Assembly: GCA_012519125.1 (NCBI GenBank)
Contig: JAAYQY010000233.1
Span: forward strand, 1 to 5,766
From: Spirochaetales bacterium
GTDB lineage: Bacteria; Spirochaetota; Spirochaetia; Sphaerochaetales; Sphaerochaetaceae
Reading direction: 5' to 3'
Length of the DNA stretch: 5,766 bases
Shown one piece after another: positions 1-5,766 of this stretch. Every line of letters starts with the position of its first letter. Positions within the stretch are counted from its first letter, which is position 1. Below the pieces are notes generated by a model, which saw nothing but the letters and a program-made list of their open reading frames with translations, searched no databases and was not told the origin of the DNA. The position numbers were made by a program, and so were the translations under genes.

Positions 1-935
1 ACAAGCACGTGGTTGACTTGGACCTGTCCAAGTTCTTCGACACGGTCGACCATGACATCCTCATGGGACTGATCGACAAGCACATGGACGACAAGGACGT
101 GAGGAGGCTCATCTACGTATATCTGAAAAGCGGAGTGATGACCAACGGGAGCATGATGGCAACAGCACTGGGTACCCCGCAGGGGGGCCCGTTGTCGCCC
201 CTGCTGTCGAACGTCTATCTCACCCCCTACGACAGGGAACTGGAGAAGCGGGGACTGCGGTTTGTGAGGTACGCCGATGATTGCAACATATTCACCAAGA
301 GCAAGATGTCATCCTACCGGGTGAGGGACAACGCGAAGAGCTATCTCGAAAGAAAGCTGAAGCTGAAAGTGAACATGGAGAAGACGGAGGCAAGGAGGGC
401 CGTAGGCTCGACCTTCCTCGGATTCACCTTCAGAACCAACGGCGAGAGAGGAAAACTTGGGAGGACCGTTCCCCACGAGAAGAAGCTGAAGAAACTTGAG
501 GACCGGATACGGCTGGTCACGAAGCGCAACCGCGGAGTGAGCATCAGGACGGTCATTGGGGAGCTCAACAGCATCCTGAGGGGTTGGGTTGGGTACTTTG
601 CACGAAGTGCCATCAAGAAATACCTTGAACGCCTGATGGAGTGGATTCGGAGGCGCATACGCCAGTATCTATGGAAACAGTGGAAGTCCGGGAAAAACCG
701 GAAGCACCGCATCAGGCAACTGGGAGCGGAAGAGTGGAAGCTGAAGAAATGGACTCTTGCCAGCAGGTCGTACTGGAAGATGGCAAAATCCATGAACTAT
801 CTCATCAGCAATGAGAGCCTTCATGGGCATTGCGGACTGGTGGATATACTGGGTTATTACAAGAAGCTCCATACTGTGCGTATGGAGCAAGATGGGATTG
901 TGCTGGATTTCCGGTACAATAGTCTGTTTGGTTGA
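1..935 (+). CDS. ltrA: Group II intron reverse transcriptase/maturase, C-terminal part
   Basis: The intron-encoded protein reverse-transcribes the intron RNA into its target and helps it splice. The frame is open from base 3, so the GTG at 9 is an internal Val and the true start lies to the left. Numbering from that Val, the visible protein has the first catalytic Asp region (DLDLSKFFDTVDH, about 3-15), the GTPQGGPLSPLLSN block (55-68), the YADD active site (88-91) and FLGFTF (136-141). The maturase (domain X) signature LNSILRGWVGYF lies near 186-197, followed by a very basic stretch. The protein ends at residue 308 without a Cys-rich HNH endonuclease domain, so it is an endonuclease-less type, as in bacterial classes C, D and E. 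No frameshift or internal stop is seen, so the visible part looks functional. The stop codon TGA (933-935) touches the first bases of domain V. The protein acts in the cytoplasm as a ribonucleoprotein with its own intron RNA. Confidence 0.95.
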   Translation, partial: KHVVDLDLSKFFDTVDHDILMGLIDKHMDDKDVRRLIYVYLKSGVMTNGSMMATALGTPQGGPLSPLLSNVYLTPYDRELEKRGLRFVRYADDCNIFTKSKMSSYRVRDNAKSYLERKLKLKVNMEKTEARRAVGSTFLGFTFRTNGERGKLGRTVPHEKKLKKLEDRIRLVTKRNRGVSIRTVIGELNSILRGWVGYFARSAIKKYLERLMEWIRRRIRQYLWKQWKSGKNRKHRIRQLGAEEWKLKKWTLASRSYWKMAKSMNYLISNESLHGHCGLVDILGYYKKLHTVRMEQDGIVLDFRYNSLFG

Positions 936-1005
936 ACCGCCGTATGCCGAACGGCACGTACGGTGGTGTGAGAGGTTGGGGCCTAGCGGCCCCCGCCTAC
1001 TCGAT
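934..1005 (+). ncRNA. Group II intron ribozyme domains V and VI
   Basis: Domain V is the catalytic core and domain VI carries the branch-point A. Both fold by hand. In domain V, 936-944 pairs with 959-967 (9 bp, including a G939-U964 wobble). A two-base bulge, C957-G958, follows, then 945-948 pairs with 953-956 under a GAAC loop. The catalytic triad position reads C938-G939-C940. In domain VI, 970-972 pairs with 1000-1002, A999 is bulged, and 973-983 pairs with 988-998 with one mismatch (U977/C994) around a UAGC loop. A999 lies seven bases from the 3' end when 1005 is counted as one, the usual branch-point distance. The fold and the flanking maturase support each other. The intron subclass is not assigned firmly. 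Confidence 0.9.
999..1005 (+). other. Branch-point A and 3' splice end of the intron
   Basis: A999 is the only unpaired base in the lower half of the domain VI helix, flanked by U998-A973 and C1000-G972 pairs, and is the expected lariat branch point. The intron then ends ...ACTCGAT at 1005, giving an A-U 3' terminus that fits the A-pyrimidine rule. The 3' exon starts with TCCTTCAG at 1006. An end one or two bases away cannot be fully excluded without an uninterrupted copy of the site. Confidence 0.75.
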
Positions 1006-1535
1006 TCCTTCAGTTGTGTGTACAACGCCATTTCGCAGGCGATGGAGCCAAGTACATGTGAATCTGCATCCAAAACCGTAAAGAGGAGTGTCTGCTCCTC
1101 TTTCTGCACGTCAGTGAAAAGGAGCTGGCCATCCTTCTCCTTCACGTTCATTGAAAGGTAGAGCTTGCAAAGCTCTATGACCCGGTCATCAAGGTTGTTG
1201 TCAAGAAGCAGCAGTTTCTCTTTCAGGCTGGCATTTGAGCTGACCAGTCGAAGCGTATACTCCTCAACCTCCTCTTTTCCGGTAACCTTCCCATCCACCT
1301 CGCCAAGCTCAGTATCGGGGATCAGCATGAGCGCAAAGCCCTCCTGTTCATCCACCACCAAGAGCTCGTGCAATACCGAGAACTGCTCTTTGCAGGAAGG
1401 GCAGGTGAGGGTGAAGAGTGAGTCGGTGAGAATGGCAAGCTTCTGCTTGGGATGTTTGCCAAGGTCAACAAAGGGGGTGAGTGTCTGCTCGCCCTGCTCT
1501 TTGCAGTGCGGGCATGTGAGCATAGCTTGTTGCAT
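1006..1535 (-). pseudogene. CpXC-domain protein, truncated by an antisense group II intron
   Basis: The first 176 codons of a small cytosolic protein remain, with two CxxC pairs: CPHC at residues 8-11 and CPSC at 45-48. Their spacing and the surrounding sequence match the CpXC family, a probable zinc-binding domain of unknown function. The rest (about 75-176) is charged and includes a helical stretch rich in Leu and Asn/Asp. No signal peptide or membrane segment is seen. The start at 1535 is chosen because AGGAGG stands five bases upstream. An ATG at 1523 (Met5) is a weaker alternative, with no such site. Codon 177 straddles 1005/1006, where intron DNA begins. No native stop is reached, so the 3' end of the gene has been displaced to the far side of the intron. 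Because the intron is antisense to this gene, its RNA cannot splice out of this mRNA. The gene is the last of the ftsH-hslO-rlmKL series and follows rlmKL by 54 bases. No biochemical role can be stated. Confidence 0.8.
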
Positions 1536-1540
1536 GAGTT

Positions 1541-1546
1541 CCTCCT
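1541..1546 (-). promoter_or_regulatory. Shine-Dalgarno site of the CpXC gene
   Basis: On the minus strand AGGAGG is followed by five bases (AACTC) and the ATG at 1535-1533. This near-perfect site decides the start. It argues against the in-frame ATG at 1586, which has no comparable site and would place the intergenic hairpin inside the coding region. Confidence 0.8.
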
Positions 1547-1555
1547 GCACAATGA

Positions 1556-1580
1556 GCAGGCCCCCGCTCAGGGAGCCTGC
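1556..1580 (-). other. Strong hairpin between rlmKL and the CpXC gene
   Basis: In the minus-strand RNA, ten bases (1580-1571, GCAGGCUCCC) pair fully with 1565-1556 (GGGGGCCUGC) around a five-base loop, UGAGC. One pair is a G-U wobble (U1574-G1562). On the plus strand this would be an A/C mismatch, so the structure fits the minus-strand transcript better. It starts 10 bases after the rlmKL stop and ends nine bases before the Shine-Dalgarno site of the CpXC gene. No run of U follows (next bases UCAUUGUG), so it is not a standard intrinsic terminator. It could partly attenuate transcription, protect the 3' end of the upstream message, or affect access to the ribosome site. Confidence 0.6.
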
Positions 1581-1589
1581 ATCCAACAG

Positions 1590-3821
1590 TTACTTTCTGC
1601 GTACCAGCTTTGTGTTTGTTTTGGGTTGTTGGACCTTAACCACGGTACGGTGCTTGATGAGGAAGGTGTAGTGGATCTTCTGATCCCGTGCAAAATCCTC
1701 GGCAATGGTTGTAGGGGTGATATCCTGGACATCGAACTCTTCCAGCAGTCGTTCATCCATGCTGAACTTGCGGAAGTTGCAGCTGAAGATGAGTGTTCCT
1801 TTCTGGTCGAGGTGCATCATGCACGCCTTGATCAGACGCACCTGGTCACGGTCGACATCGAAATTCTGTCTGCCCTTGCCGTTTGAGAAGGTTGGGGGAT
1901 CACAGAAGATCAGGTCGTAGCGGTCGAAGGTGTCGAAGAGGAACTCAAGGCAGTCACTTCGGTAGAAGAAGTGGTTCATGCCGGTGTAGCCGTTGAGCTG
2001 CATGTTCTTCACCGCCCAATCCAGATAGGTGGACGAGGCGTCGACGCTGACGGTGCTCAGTGCCCCTCCCTTTGCTGCCTGGACGGTTGCCGTTCCGGTG
2101 TAGCAGAAGAGATTCAAAAAGCGCTTGCCCTCGGCAAGCTGGGCAATCTGAGCCCTGATCGGTCGATGGTCGAGGAAGATGCCTGTGTCGAGGTAGTCGG
2201 TGAAGTTCACCAGATACTTGGCGCCATTCTCATTGATGATGTAGAACTTATCGGTGCTCGCCATCTTCTCATACTGCTTTTCGCCCTTCTGCGGGGTCCG
2301 CTGTCTCACATAGATCTGATCACGGTCAATGCCGGTAGCACGTTCGGTGGCATCGATGAGTTCGCCAAGACGCTTCAGTGCCGCTTCAGGCTCGATGGTC
2401 GCAGGGGGTGCATACTCCTGCAGGCTGATGTACTTGTCCTCGTACAGGTCGATAGCGGCACTGTATTCGGGCATATCGGCATCGTAGATGCGGTAACAGG
2501 TGACGTTCTGCTCAGCCATGATCGGCTTGAGAGCGGCAAGGTTCTTCACCAGGCGGTTGTATGCCATCTGTGCACCGTCGCTCAACGGTTGGGCAAGGCG
2601 CTCTTTCTTGCGTTCAATGGCACGCTCGATCATCTGCTGACGCTCCTCATCCGTGAAGACGTAGTAGTGGGCGATCTGGCAGGTGACACCGCCATTGTTC
2701 ACCGTGTTGGTCCGATCGGGTTTCATGTCGACGTGGCTGAGCAGCTCCTGCTGCCCGCAGAGGATGGCGGCATGCCAGCCCCCGAAGAGGGTGCTGATCT
2801 GCTTGCCCATCTGGCGGTAGAGCACCTGCAGATCGATCGGGCCTTCCATTCTCAGCCCATAGGGAGGGTCGGTGATGATGTAGCCTGCCTCAGGGGGGAC
2901 ATCCTCTTTGGTCACCTTGGTGAAATCCTTCACACCAAAGGTGATTAGGTGGTCGACCTGAGCAAGCTGGGCATGCTTTTTGGTAATTACCACAGCCTTC
3001 GGATCACTGTCCCAGGCGTAGATGGCAATCTTTCGCTCTTTAGCCTGTTCTGCCCGCAAGAGCGCTTCATCCACCACTTCTTCGTACAAATCGACGTCGT
3101 GGATGGGCAGGTCAAAGAAGTTGAAGCGGCGCGCGCTCACCAAGCCGGGAGCTCGGTCGCTGGCCCAAAGGGCAGCCTCGATGGCGAGGGTTCCCGAACC
3201 GCAGAAGGGATCGAGCAGGGTAGGGACACCCTCACCCCTATCCAGGGCTTTCCGCCACTCGGAGCGATAGATGACTGAACTTGCAAGGTACTCGCTGAGC
3301 ACTGCATCGGTTTGGGCAACACGGTATCCCCGCTTATGCAAACCACGGCCGGAGAAGTCGACATACCATGCCACCTTGTCCCCTTCTATGTGAAGGTGGA
3401 AGACCACATCGCTCTCGTCCTTGTCAACCAAGGGGCGTTCTCCCTCAAATTTCTCACGGATACGGTCAACGATGGCATCCTTGAGACGAATGGCAGCGAA
3501 GTGGGAGTTTTTCATGTAGGGGCAGTTCTTTACCGTCTCCGTCACGGAGAAGGTAAGGCTTGGGTTGACCCACTCTTCCCAAGGAATCTGCACAGAAGCT
3601 TCGTAGAGTTCGTCAGCATTGAGGATATCCTCATCCTGAAAGAGCCCCATCATGACTCTGGTTGCGGTACGGGACCAGAGACAGAAACGGTAAGCGCTTG
3701 CGAGGTCGGCACTGAATTCCACCCCTCCGCTAACGCTCTTGATGTCGGTAGCTCCGGCGAGCCGGGCTTCCTCTTCGATGATGTCATTCATGTACAGGGC
3801 GGATGTTGCGAAGAAAATCAT
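1590..3821 (-). CDS. rlmL: Bifunctional 23S rRNA guanine methyltransferase RlmKL
   Basis: This cytosolic enzyme uses S-adenosylmethionine to methylate two guanines of 23S rRNA during large-subunit assembly. In E. coli these are N2 of G2445 (RlmL half) and N7 of G2069 (RlmK half). The 743-residue product, against about 700 in E. coli, has both halves. The N-terminal part, including a THUMP RNA-binding region (about 1-155), opens with FFATSALYMNDIIEEEA. The RlmL Rossmann fold has the SAM loop LLDPFCGSGTLAIEAA (from about 202) and motif IV DPPYG at 318-322. The RlmK half has RIYDADMPEY (444-453), DTGIFLDHR (545-553), the SAM loop LNLFCYTGT (569-577) and DPPTFSN (641-647), and ends in a basic tail. 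The start at 3821 matches the family N-terminus and has AGGGGGAG seven bases upstream. The frame is open for 61 more codons, but these lie inside hslO. ATG and the hslO stop overlap as ATGA, suggesting translational coupling. Motif IV has Asp where E. coli RlmL has Asn. Confidence 0.96.
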   Translation of the reverse strand: MIFFATSALYMNDIIEEEARLAGATDIKSVSGGVEFSADLASAYRFCLWSRTATRVMMGLFQDEDILNADELYEASVQIPWEEWVNPSLTFSVTETVKNCPYMKNSHFAAIRLKDAIVDRIREKFEGERPLVDKDESDVVFHLHIEGDKVAWYVDFSGRGLHKRGYRVAQTDAVLSEYLASSVIYRSEWRKALDRGEGVPTLLDPFCGSGTLAIEAALWASDRAPGLVSARRFNFFDLPIHDVDLYEEVVDEALLRAEQAKERKIAIYAWDSDPKAVVITKKHAQLAQVDHLITFGVKDFTKVTKEDVPPEAGYIITDPPYGLRMEGPIDLQVLYRQMGKQISTLFGGWHAAILCGQQELLSHVDMKPDRTNTVNNGGVTCQIAHYYVFTDEERQQMIERAIERKKERLAQPLSDGAQMAYNRLVKNLAALKPIMAEQNVTCYRIYDADMPEYSAAIDLYEDKYISLQEYAPPATIEPEAALKRLGELIDATERATGIDRDQIYVRQRTPQKGEKQYEKMASTDKFYIINENGAKYLVNFTDYLDTGIFLDHRPIRAQIAQLAEGKRFLNLFCYTGTATVQAAKGGALSTVSVDASSTYLDWAVKNMQLNGYTGMNHFFYRSDCLEFLFDTFDRYDLIFCDPPTFSNGKGRQNFDVDRDQVRLIKACMMHLDQKGTLIFSCNFRKFSMDERLLEEFDVQDITPTTIAEDFARDQKIHYTFLIKHRTVVKVQQPKTNTKLVRRK

Positions 3822-4762
3822 TGGTGTGCTCCCCCTGTTTCCTGCAACAGGTGCTCGAGTTCGAATTTTTCCCAGTGGTAGTGGGTATTGCAATTGATAC
3901 AGACAAGCTCCAAGGGGAACGGTCCGTTCTTCAGAATGTCCTGCTTCTCTGCTGTGTTCAGATGTTTCAGGTACTTGGTGTATTGCTCTCTCGAGCAGGG
4001 ACATGAAAAAGCCAATGGCTGGTGAGCCAGATGACGCACCCCGAAGGAGGCAAACTGCTCTTCAACGTAGGAGCGGATGGATTTGCCCTCGGAAAGGTAG
4101 GTCCCGATGGAAGGCAATGTCTCTGCTTTCTTCTCCAACTCCTCAAGGATGTGCTCGTCACACCCTGGCATGGCTTGGAGGAAGATAGCTCCGCTTCCAT
4201 TCACCCTTGCCTGATCGTCGAAGTGCAAAGAGAGGATGAATAGGGTGGGGGTCTGCTCAGACTGCTGATAGTGCAGCGCAAGATCTTTTGCCAAGTCCCC
4301 ATAGGCCATCATGGTCTGTCCGGTGAAAGGTGCCTTGTGTCCTTCCAACAGTTTGGAAACGGAGAGAAATCCCGGGCCGTAGAGCTCATTCAGATCAAGG
4401 CTCTTCAACGGAGCCTTCAAGGGGATGGGGTTGTGCTTAAGGTATCCACGGACGGCCCCAACCGCCCAAGATTCCACGTAGACACCGCCGATGGGGCCTC
4501 CGCATTCGATATTCAGCTGGATGCGGTCGTTGCCTTTGACGGTTGCGCTGAGCAGGCCGGCGGCAAGGTAGGCCTGGCCGAGAACATAGGTCTCAAGCGG
4601 GCCAAGCTGGTGGTTCTCACGCATCTGGTTGATAAGGGTGGTGGCCCCGAGTGCAGTAACGCGTACCTGGTCGTTATGCAAAAGAAACACCTCGCGCCCA
4701 TCTTCCGGCAGGGCTGCGAGATGCTCCACTAAATCATTATCTTCAATCTTTTTCTTGATCAT
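3818..4762 (-). CDS. hslO: Hsp33, redox-regulated molecular chaperone
   Basis: Hsp33 is a cytosolic holdase that binds unfolding proteins during oxidative stress. Four cysteines bind zinc in the reduced, inactive state and form disulfides when oxidised, which unfolds the linker and activates the protein. Here they are C254 and C256 (SCPCS) and C288 and C291 (VCINCN), nearly the same spacing as in E. coli. Two further cysteines, C87 and C201, lie in the N-terminal domain. The N-terminal domain also has recognisable family segments (LGQAYLAAGLLSATVKG from 61, then a Gly-rich ECGGPIGGVYVES near 86-98). At 314 residues it is slightly longer than the usual 290-300. The start at 4762 gives a natural N-terminus, but no Shine-Dalgarno site stands at normal distance. 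The stop of ftsH is only 11 bases upstream, so re-initiation by ribosomes finishing ftsH is plausible. The 3' end overlaps rlmKL by four bases. Confidence 0.97.
   Translation of the reverse strand: MIKKKIEDNDLVEHLAALPEDGREVFLLHNDQVRVTALGATTLINQMRENHQLGPLETYVLGQAYLAAGLLSATVKGNDRIQLNIECGGPIGGVYVESWAVGAVRGYLKHNPIPLKAPLKSLDLNELYGPGFLSVSKLLEGHKAPFTGQTMMAYGDLAKDLALHYQQSEQTPTLFILSLHFDDQARVNGSGAIFLQAMPGCDEHILEELEKKAETLPSIGTYLSEGKSIRSYVEEQFASFGVRHLAHQPLAFSCPCSREQYTKYLKHLNTAEKQDILKNGPFPLELVCINCNTHYHWEKFELEHLLQETGGAHQ
3829..3836 (-). promoter_or_regulatory. Shine-Dalgarno site of rlmKL, inside the end of hslO
   Basis: The minus strand reads AGGGGGAG followed by seven bases and the ATG at 3821-3819. The site lies within the last codons of hslO. 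It supports the internal start over the longer open frame that reaches 4004. Confidence 0.7.
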
Positions 4763-4773
4763 ACGGAAGCAGA

Positions 4774-5766
4774 TTAGTCAATGACCTCACTTTTTGCAAG
4801 TGCTTGGAACTCAGAACCATTGAGAACTTCTTTCTCAAGCAGTTTTGTGGTGATTGTCTCAAGAGCCTTGCGGTTCTTCTCCAGATTCGTTTTCACCTTC
4901 GTATACCGTTCATTGACGATTCTTGCGGTTTCGCAATCGATATACTCCTGTGCCTTCTCCGAGTACTCCCGAGCTCCGGAAATTCCTGCAATGCCACTTT
5001 GGGTGGTAGGCAGGGTAATGTTGCGATAGCGCTCACTCATACCGAATTCGGTGAGCATCCTGCGTACCAGGTCGCTTGCCCTGCTGATGTCATTGCCAGC
5101 TCCGGTGGAGATCTCCTGGTAGATGACCTCCTCAGCGGCACGTCCTCCAAGCAGGGTGTCGATTGTGTTGAGCAATTCACTTTCGCTGAGCAGGAAGCGA
5201 TCCTCGGTGGGGTACTGCAACGTATAGCCCAAGGCTCCCATGCCACGGGGAACGATGGATATCTTGCTTACCGGCTCTGCTCCCTCGGTGAGGAAGGCGG
5301 TCAGGGCATGACCGGTTTCATGATATGCCACCCGCTCCCGCTCCTTTGCATTGAGCAGTCTGCTCTTGCGTTCAAGGCCAGCCACTGACTTTTCAATTGC
5401 CTCCTCAAGATCTGCTTGCAGAACGGTTTTCCGTTTCTGCCTGACTGCAAGCAGTGCTGCTTCGTTGGCTATGTTGGCAAGGTCTGCACCAGCAAGGCCT
5501 GCAGCACTCTGGGCAATTTTGCGAAGATCGACATCTTCTCCAAGCTTGATGTTGCGGGTGTGGATCTTGAGGATGGCAAGCCGTCCCTCAAGGTCGGGTT
5601 TGTCGATGAGCACCTGACGGTCGAAGCGGCCGGGCCTGAGCAGGGCAGGGTCGAGGATCTCCGGGCGGTTGGTTGCTGCGAGGATGATGACACCGGTCCT
5701 GGAGTCAAAGCCATCCATTTCCACGAGAAGCATGTTCAAGGTCTGTTCCCGCTCATCGTTCCCCCC
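4774..5766 (-). CDS. ftsH: ATP-dependent zinc metalloprotease FtsH, C-terminal part
   Basis: FtsH is a hexameric, membrane-anchored AAA+ protease that extracts and degrades misfolded membrane proteins and short-lived regulators. The last 330 residues are visible and the gene continues past the right edge. The frame is open to the edge, beginning [11 protein letters not shown], a segment that falls between Walker B and the second region of homology. Numbering from that edge: [20 protein letters not shown] at 28-47 is the AAA second region of homology with its arginine fingers. [18 protein letters not shown] (90-107) is the sensor-2 helical region. HETGH (149-153) is the zinc protease motif and D226 in STGAGND is the expected third zinc ligand. 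A helical, charged C-terminus (about 266-330) follows. All visible key residues are present, so the protein looks active. Transmembrane segments, Walker A and the promoter are outside the window. It heads the visible gene series and stops 11 bases before hslO. Confidence 0.97.
   Translation of the reverse strand, partial: GGNDEREQTLNMLLVEMDGFDSRTGVIILAATNRPEILDPALLRPGRFDRQVLIDKPDLEGRLAILKIHTRNIKLGEDVDLRKIAQSAAGLAGADLANIANEAALLAVRQKRKTVLQADLEEAIEKSVAGLERKSRLLNAKERERVAYHETGHALTAFLTEGAEPVSKISIVPRGMGALGYTLQYPTEDRFLLSESELLNTIDTLLGGRAAEEVIYQEISTGAGNDISRASDLVRRMLTEFGMSERYRNITLPTTQSGIAGISGAREYSEKAQEYIDCETARIVNERYTKVKTNLEKNRKALETITTKLLEKEVLNGSEFQALAKSEVID

Larger units (their letters stand above)
1..1005 (+). 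mobile_element. Group II intron, 3' part (5' part lies left of the window)
   Basis: This is a self-splicing retroelement. The window holds the C-terminal part of its reverse transcriptase, then a domain V hairpin (936-967) and a domain VI hairpin with a bulged A (970-1002), ending at a TCGAT 3' terminus at 1001-1005. The right boundary is placed at 1005 for two reasons. Group II introns end in A-pyrimidine, and the minus-strand CpXC reading frame loses its family character exactly here. Domains I-III, the 5' GUGYG end and the 5' exon are outside the window, so the left boundary and the exon-binding pairings cannot be seen. The element lies antisense to the CpXC gene it interrupts. No inverted repeats or target duplication are expected for this element class, and none is seen on the visible side. 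Confidence 0.93.

Noticed and set aside
9..11. GTG at 9 as the maturase start
   Set aside because: The frame is open to the window edge and the preceding Lys-His fits the usual sequence before the first catalytic Asp block. This is an internal codon of a longer protein.
341..793. A 150-codon minus-strand open frame inside the intron
   Set aside because: It is antisense to the maturase gene, is rich in Phe, Ser and Arg without any motif, and has no ribosome site that stands out.
811..1161. A plus-strand open frame crossing the intron end into the CpXC gene
   Set aside because: It overlaps the maturase end, the domain V and VI ribozyme and the antisense of the CpXC gene. It has no family resemblance.
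1536..1586. An earlier ATG at 1586 for the CpXC gene
   Set aside because: It would add 17 residues encoded by the hairpin and the ribosome site. The ATG at 1535 has AGGAGG five bases upstream and gives an N-terminus close to the first CxxC.
1971..2948. A 325-codon plus-strand open frame opposite rlmKL
   Set aside because: It is antisense to well-conserved rlmKL codons, has no recognisable motif, and is the usual by-product of G+C-rich coding sequence.
3822..4004. A 61-codon N-terminal extension of the rlmKL frame
   Set aside because: It lies wholly inside hslO over the conserved cysteine region, has no family resemblance, and the start at 3821 has a Shine-Dalgarno site and matches the known RlmL N-terminus.
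5737..5739. TTG at 5739 as the ftsH start
   Set aside because: It is an internal Leu codon in the conserved EQTLN segment of the AAA domain. The frame continues to the right edge.
1..5766. CRISPR arrays, tRNA or rRNA genes, prophage genes or a defence system
   Set aside because: No spaced direct repeats, clover-leaf tRNA-like folds, rRNA segments or phage or defence motifs were recognised on either strand. The reverse transcriptase is explained by the group II intron, since domains V and VI follow it directly, rather than being a retron or other defence type.

Overview
The window looks like part of a bacterial chromosome with moderately high G+C. A four-gene block on the minus strand reads right to left: ftsH (3' part), hslO, rlmKL and a small gene for a CpXC-type protein. 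The last gene is cut by a group II intron whose 3' part fills the left end. The host cannot be fixed from the sequence. The overall style would fit a free-living spirochaete of the Sphaerochaeta type, but that is a low-confidence guess from general familiarity, not from a marker.

Layout. Bases 1-1005 (plus strand) are the 3' part of a group II intron. It holds the C-terminal ~310 residues of its reverse transcriptase/maturase (stop at 933-935), followed at once by the ribozyme's domain V and domain VI and a 3' splice end at about 1005. Bases 1006-1535 (minus strand) are the first 176 codons of the CpXC protein gene, truncated where the intron begins. Bases 1536-1589 are a short intergenic stretch with a good Shine-Dalgarno site and a strong 10-bp hairpin. 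Bases 1590-3821 (minus) encode the two-domain 23S rRNA methyltransferase RlmKL. Bases 3818-4762 (minus) encode the redox-regulated chaperone Hsp33 (HslO), overlapping rlmKL by ATGA. Bases 4774-5766 (minus) encode the C-terminal 330 residues of the membrane protease FtsH, running off the right edge.

How the genes work together. FtsH (membrane protein quality control), Hsp33 (holdase switched on by oxidation) and RlmKL (ribosome large-subunit modification) are packed with an 11-base gap and a 4-base overlap. They are probably one transcript from a promoter beyond the right edge, coupling protein quality control with ribosome maturation. The CpXC gene is the distal member after a 54-base gap. 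The intron lies in the opposite orientation to it, so splicing cannot repair the CpXC mRNA and the gene is most likely inactive.

Nothing here shows a new defence or multi-gene system. The item most worth attention is the antisense intron insertion and its details. The rest is well-known housekeeping content.
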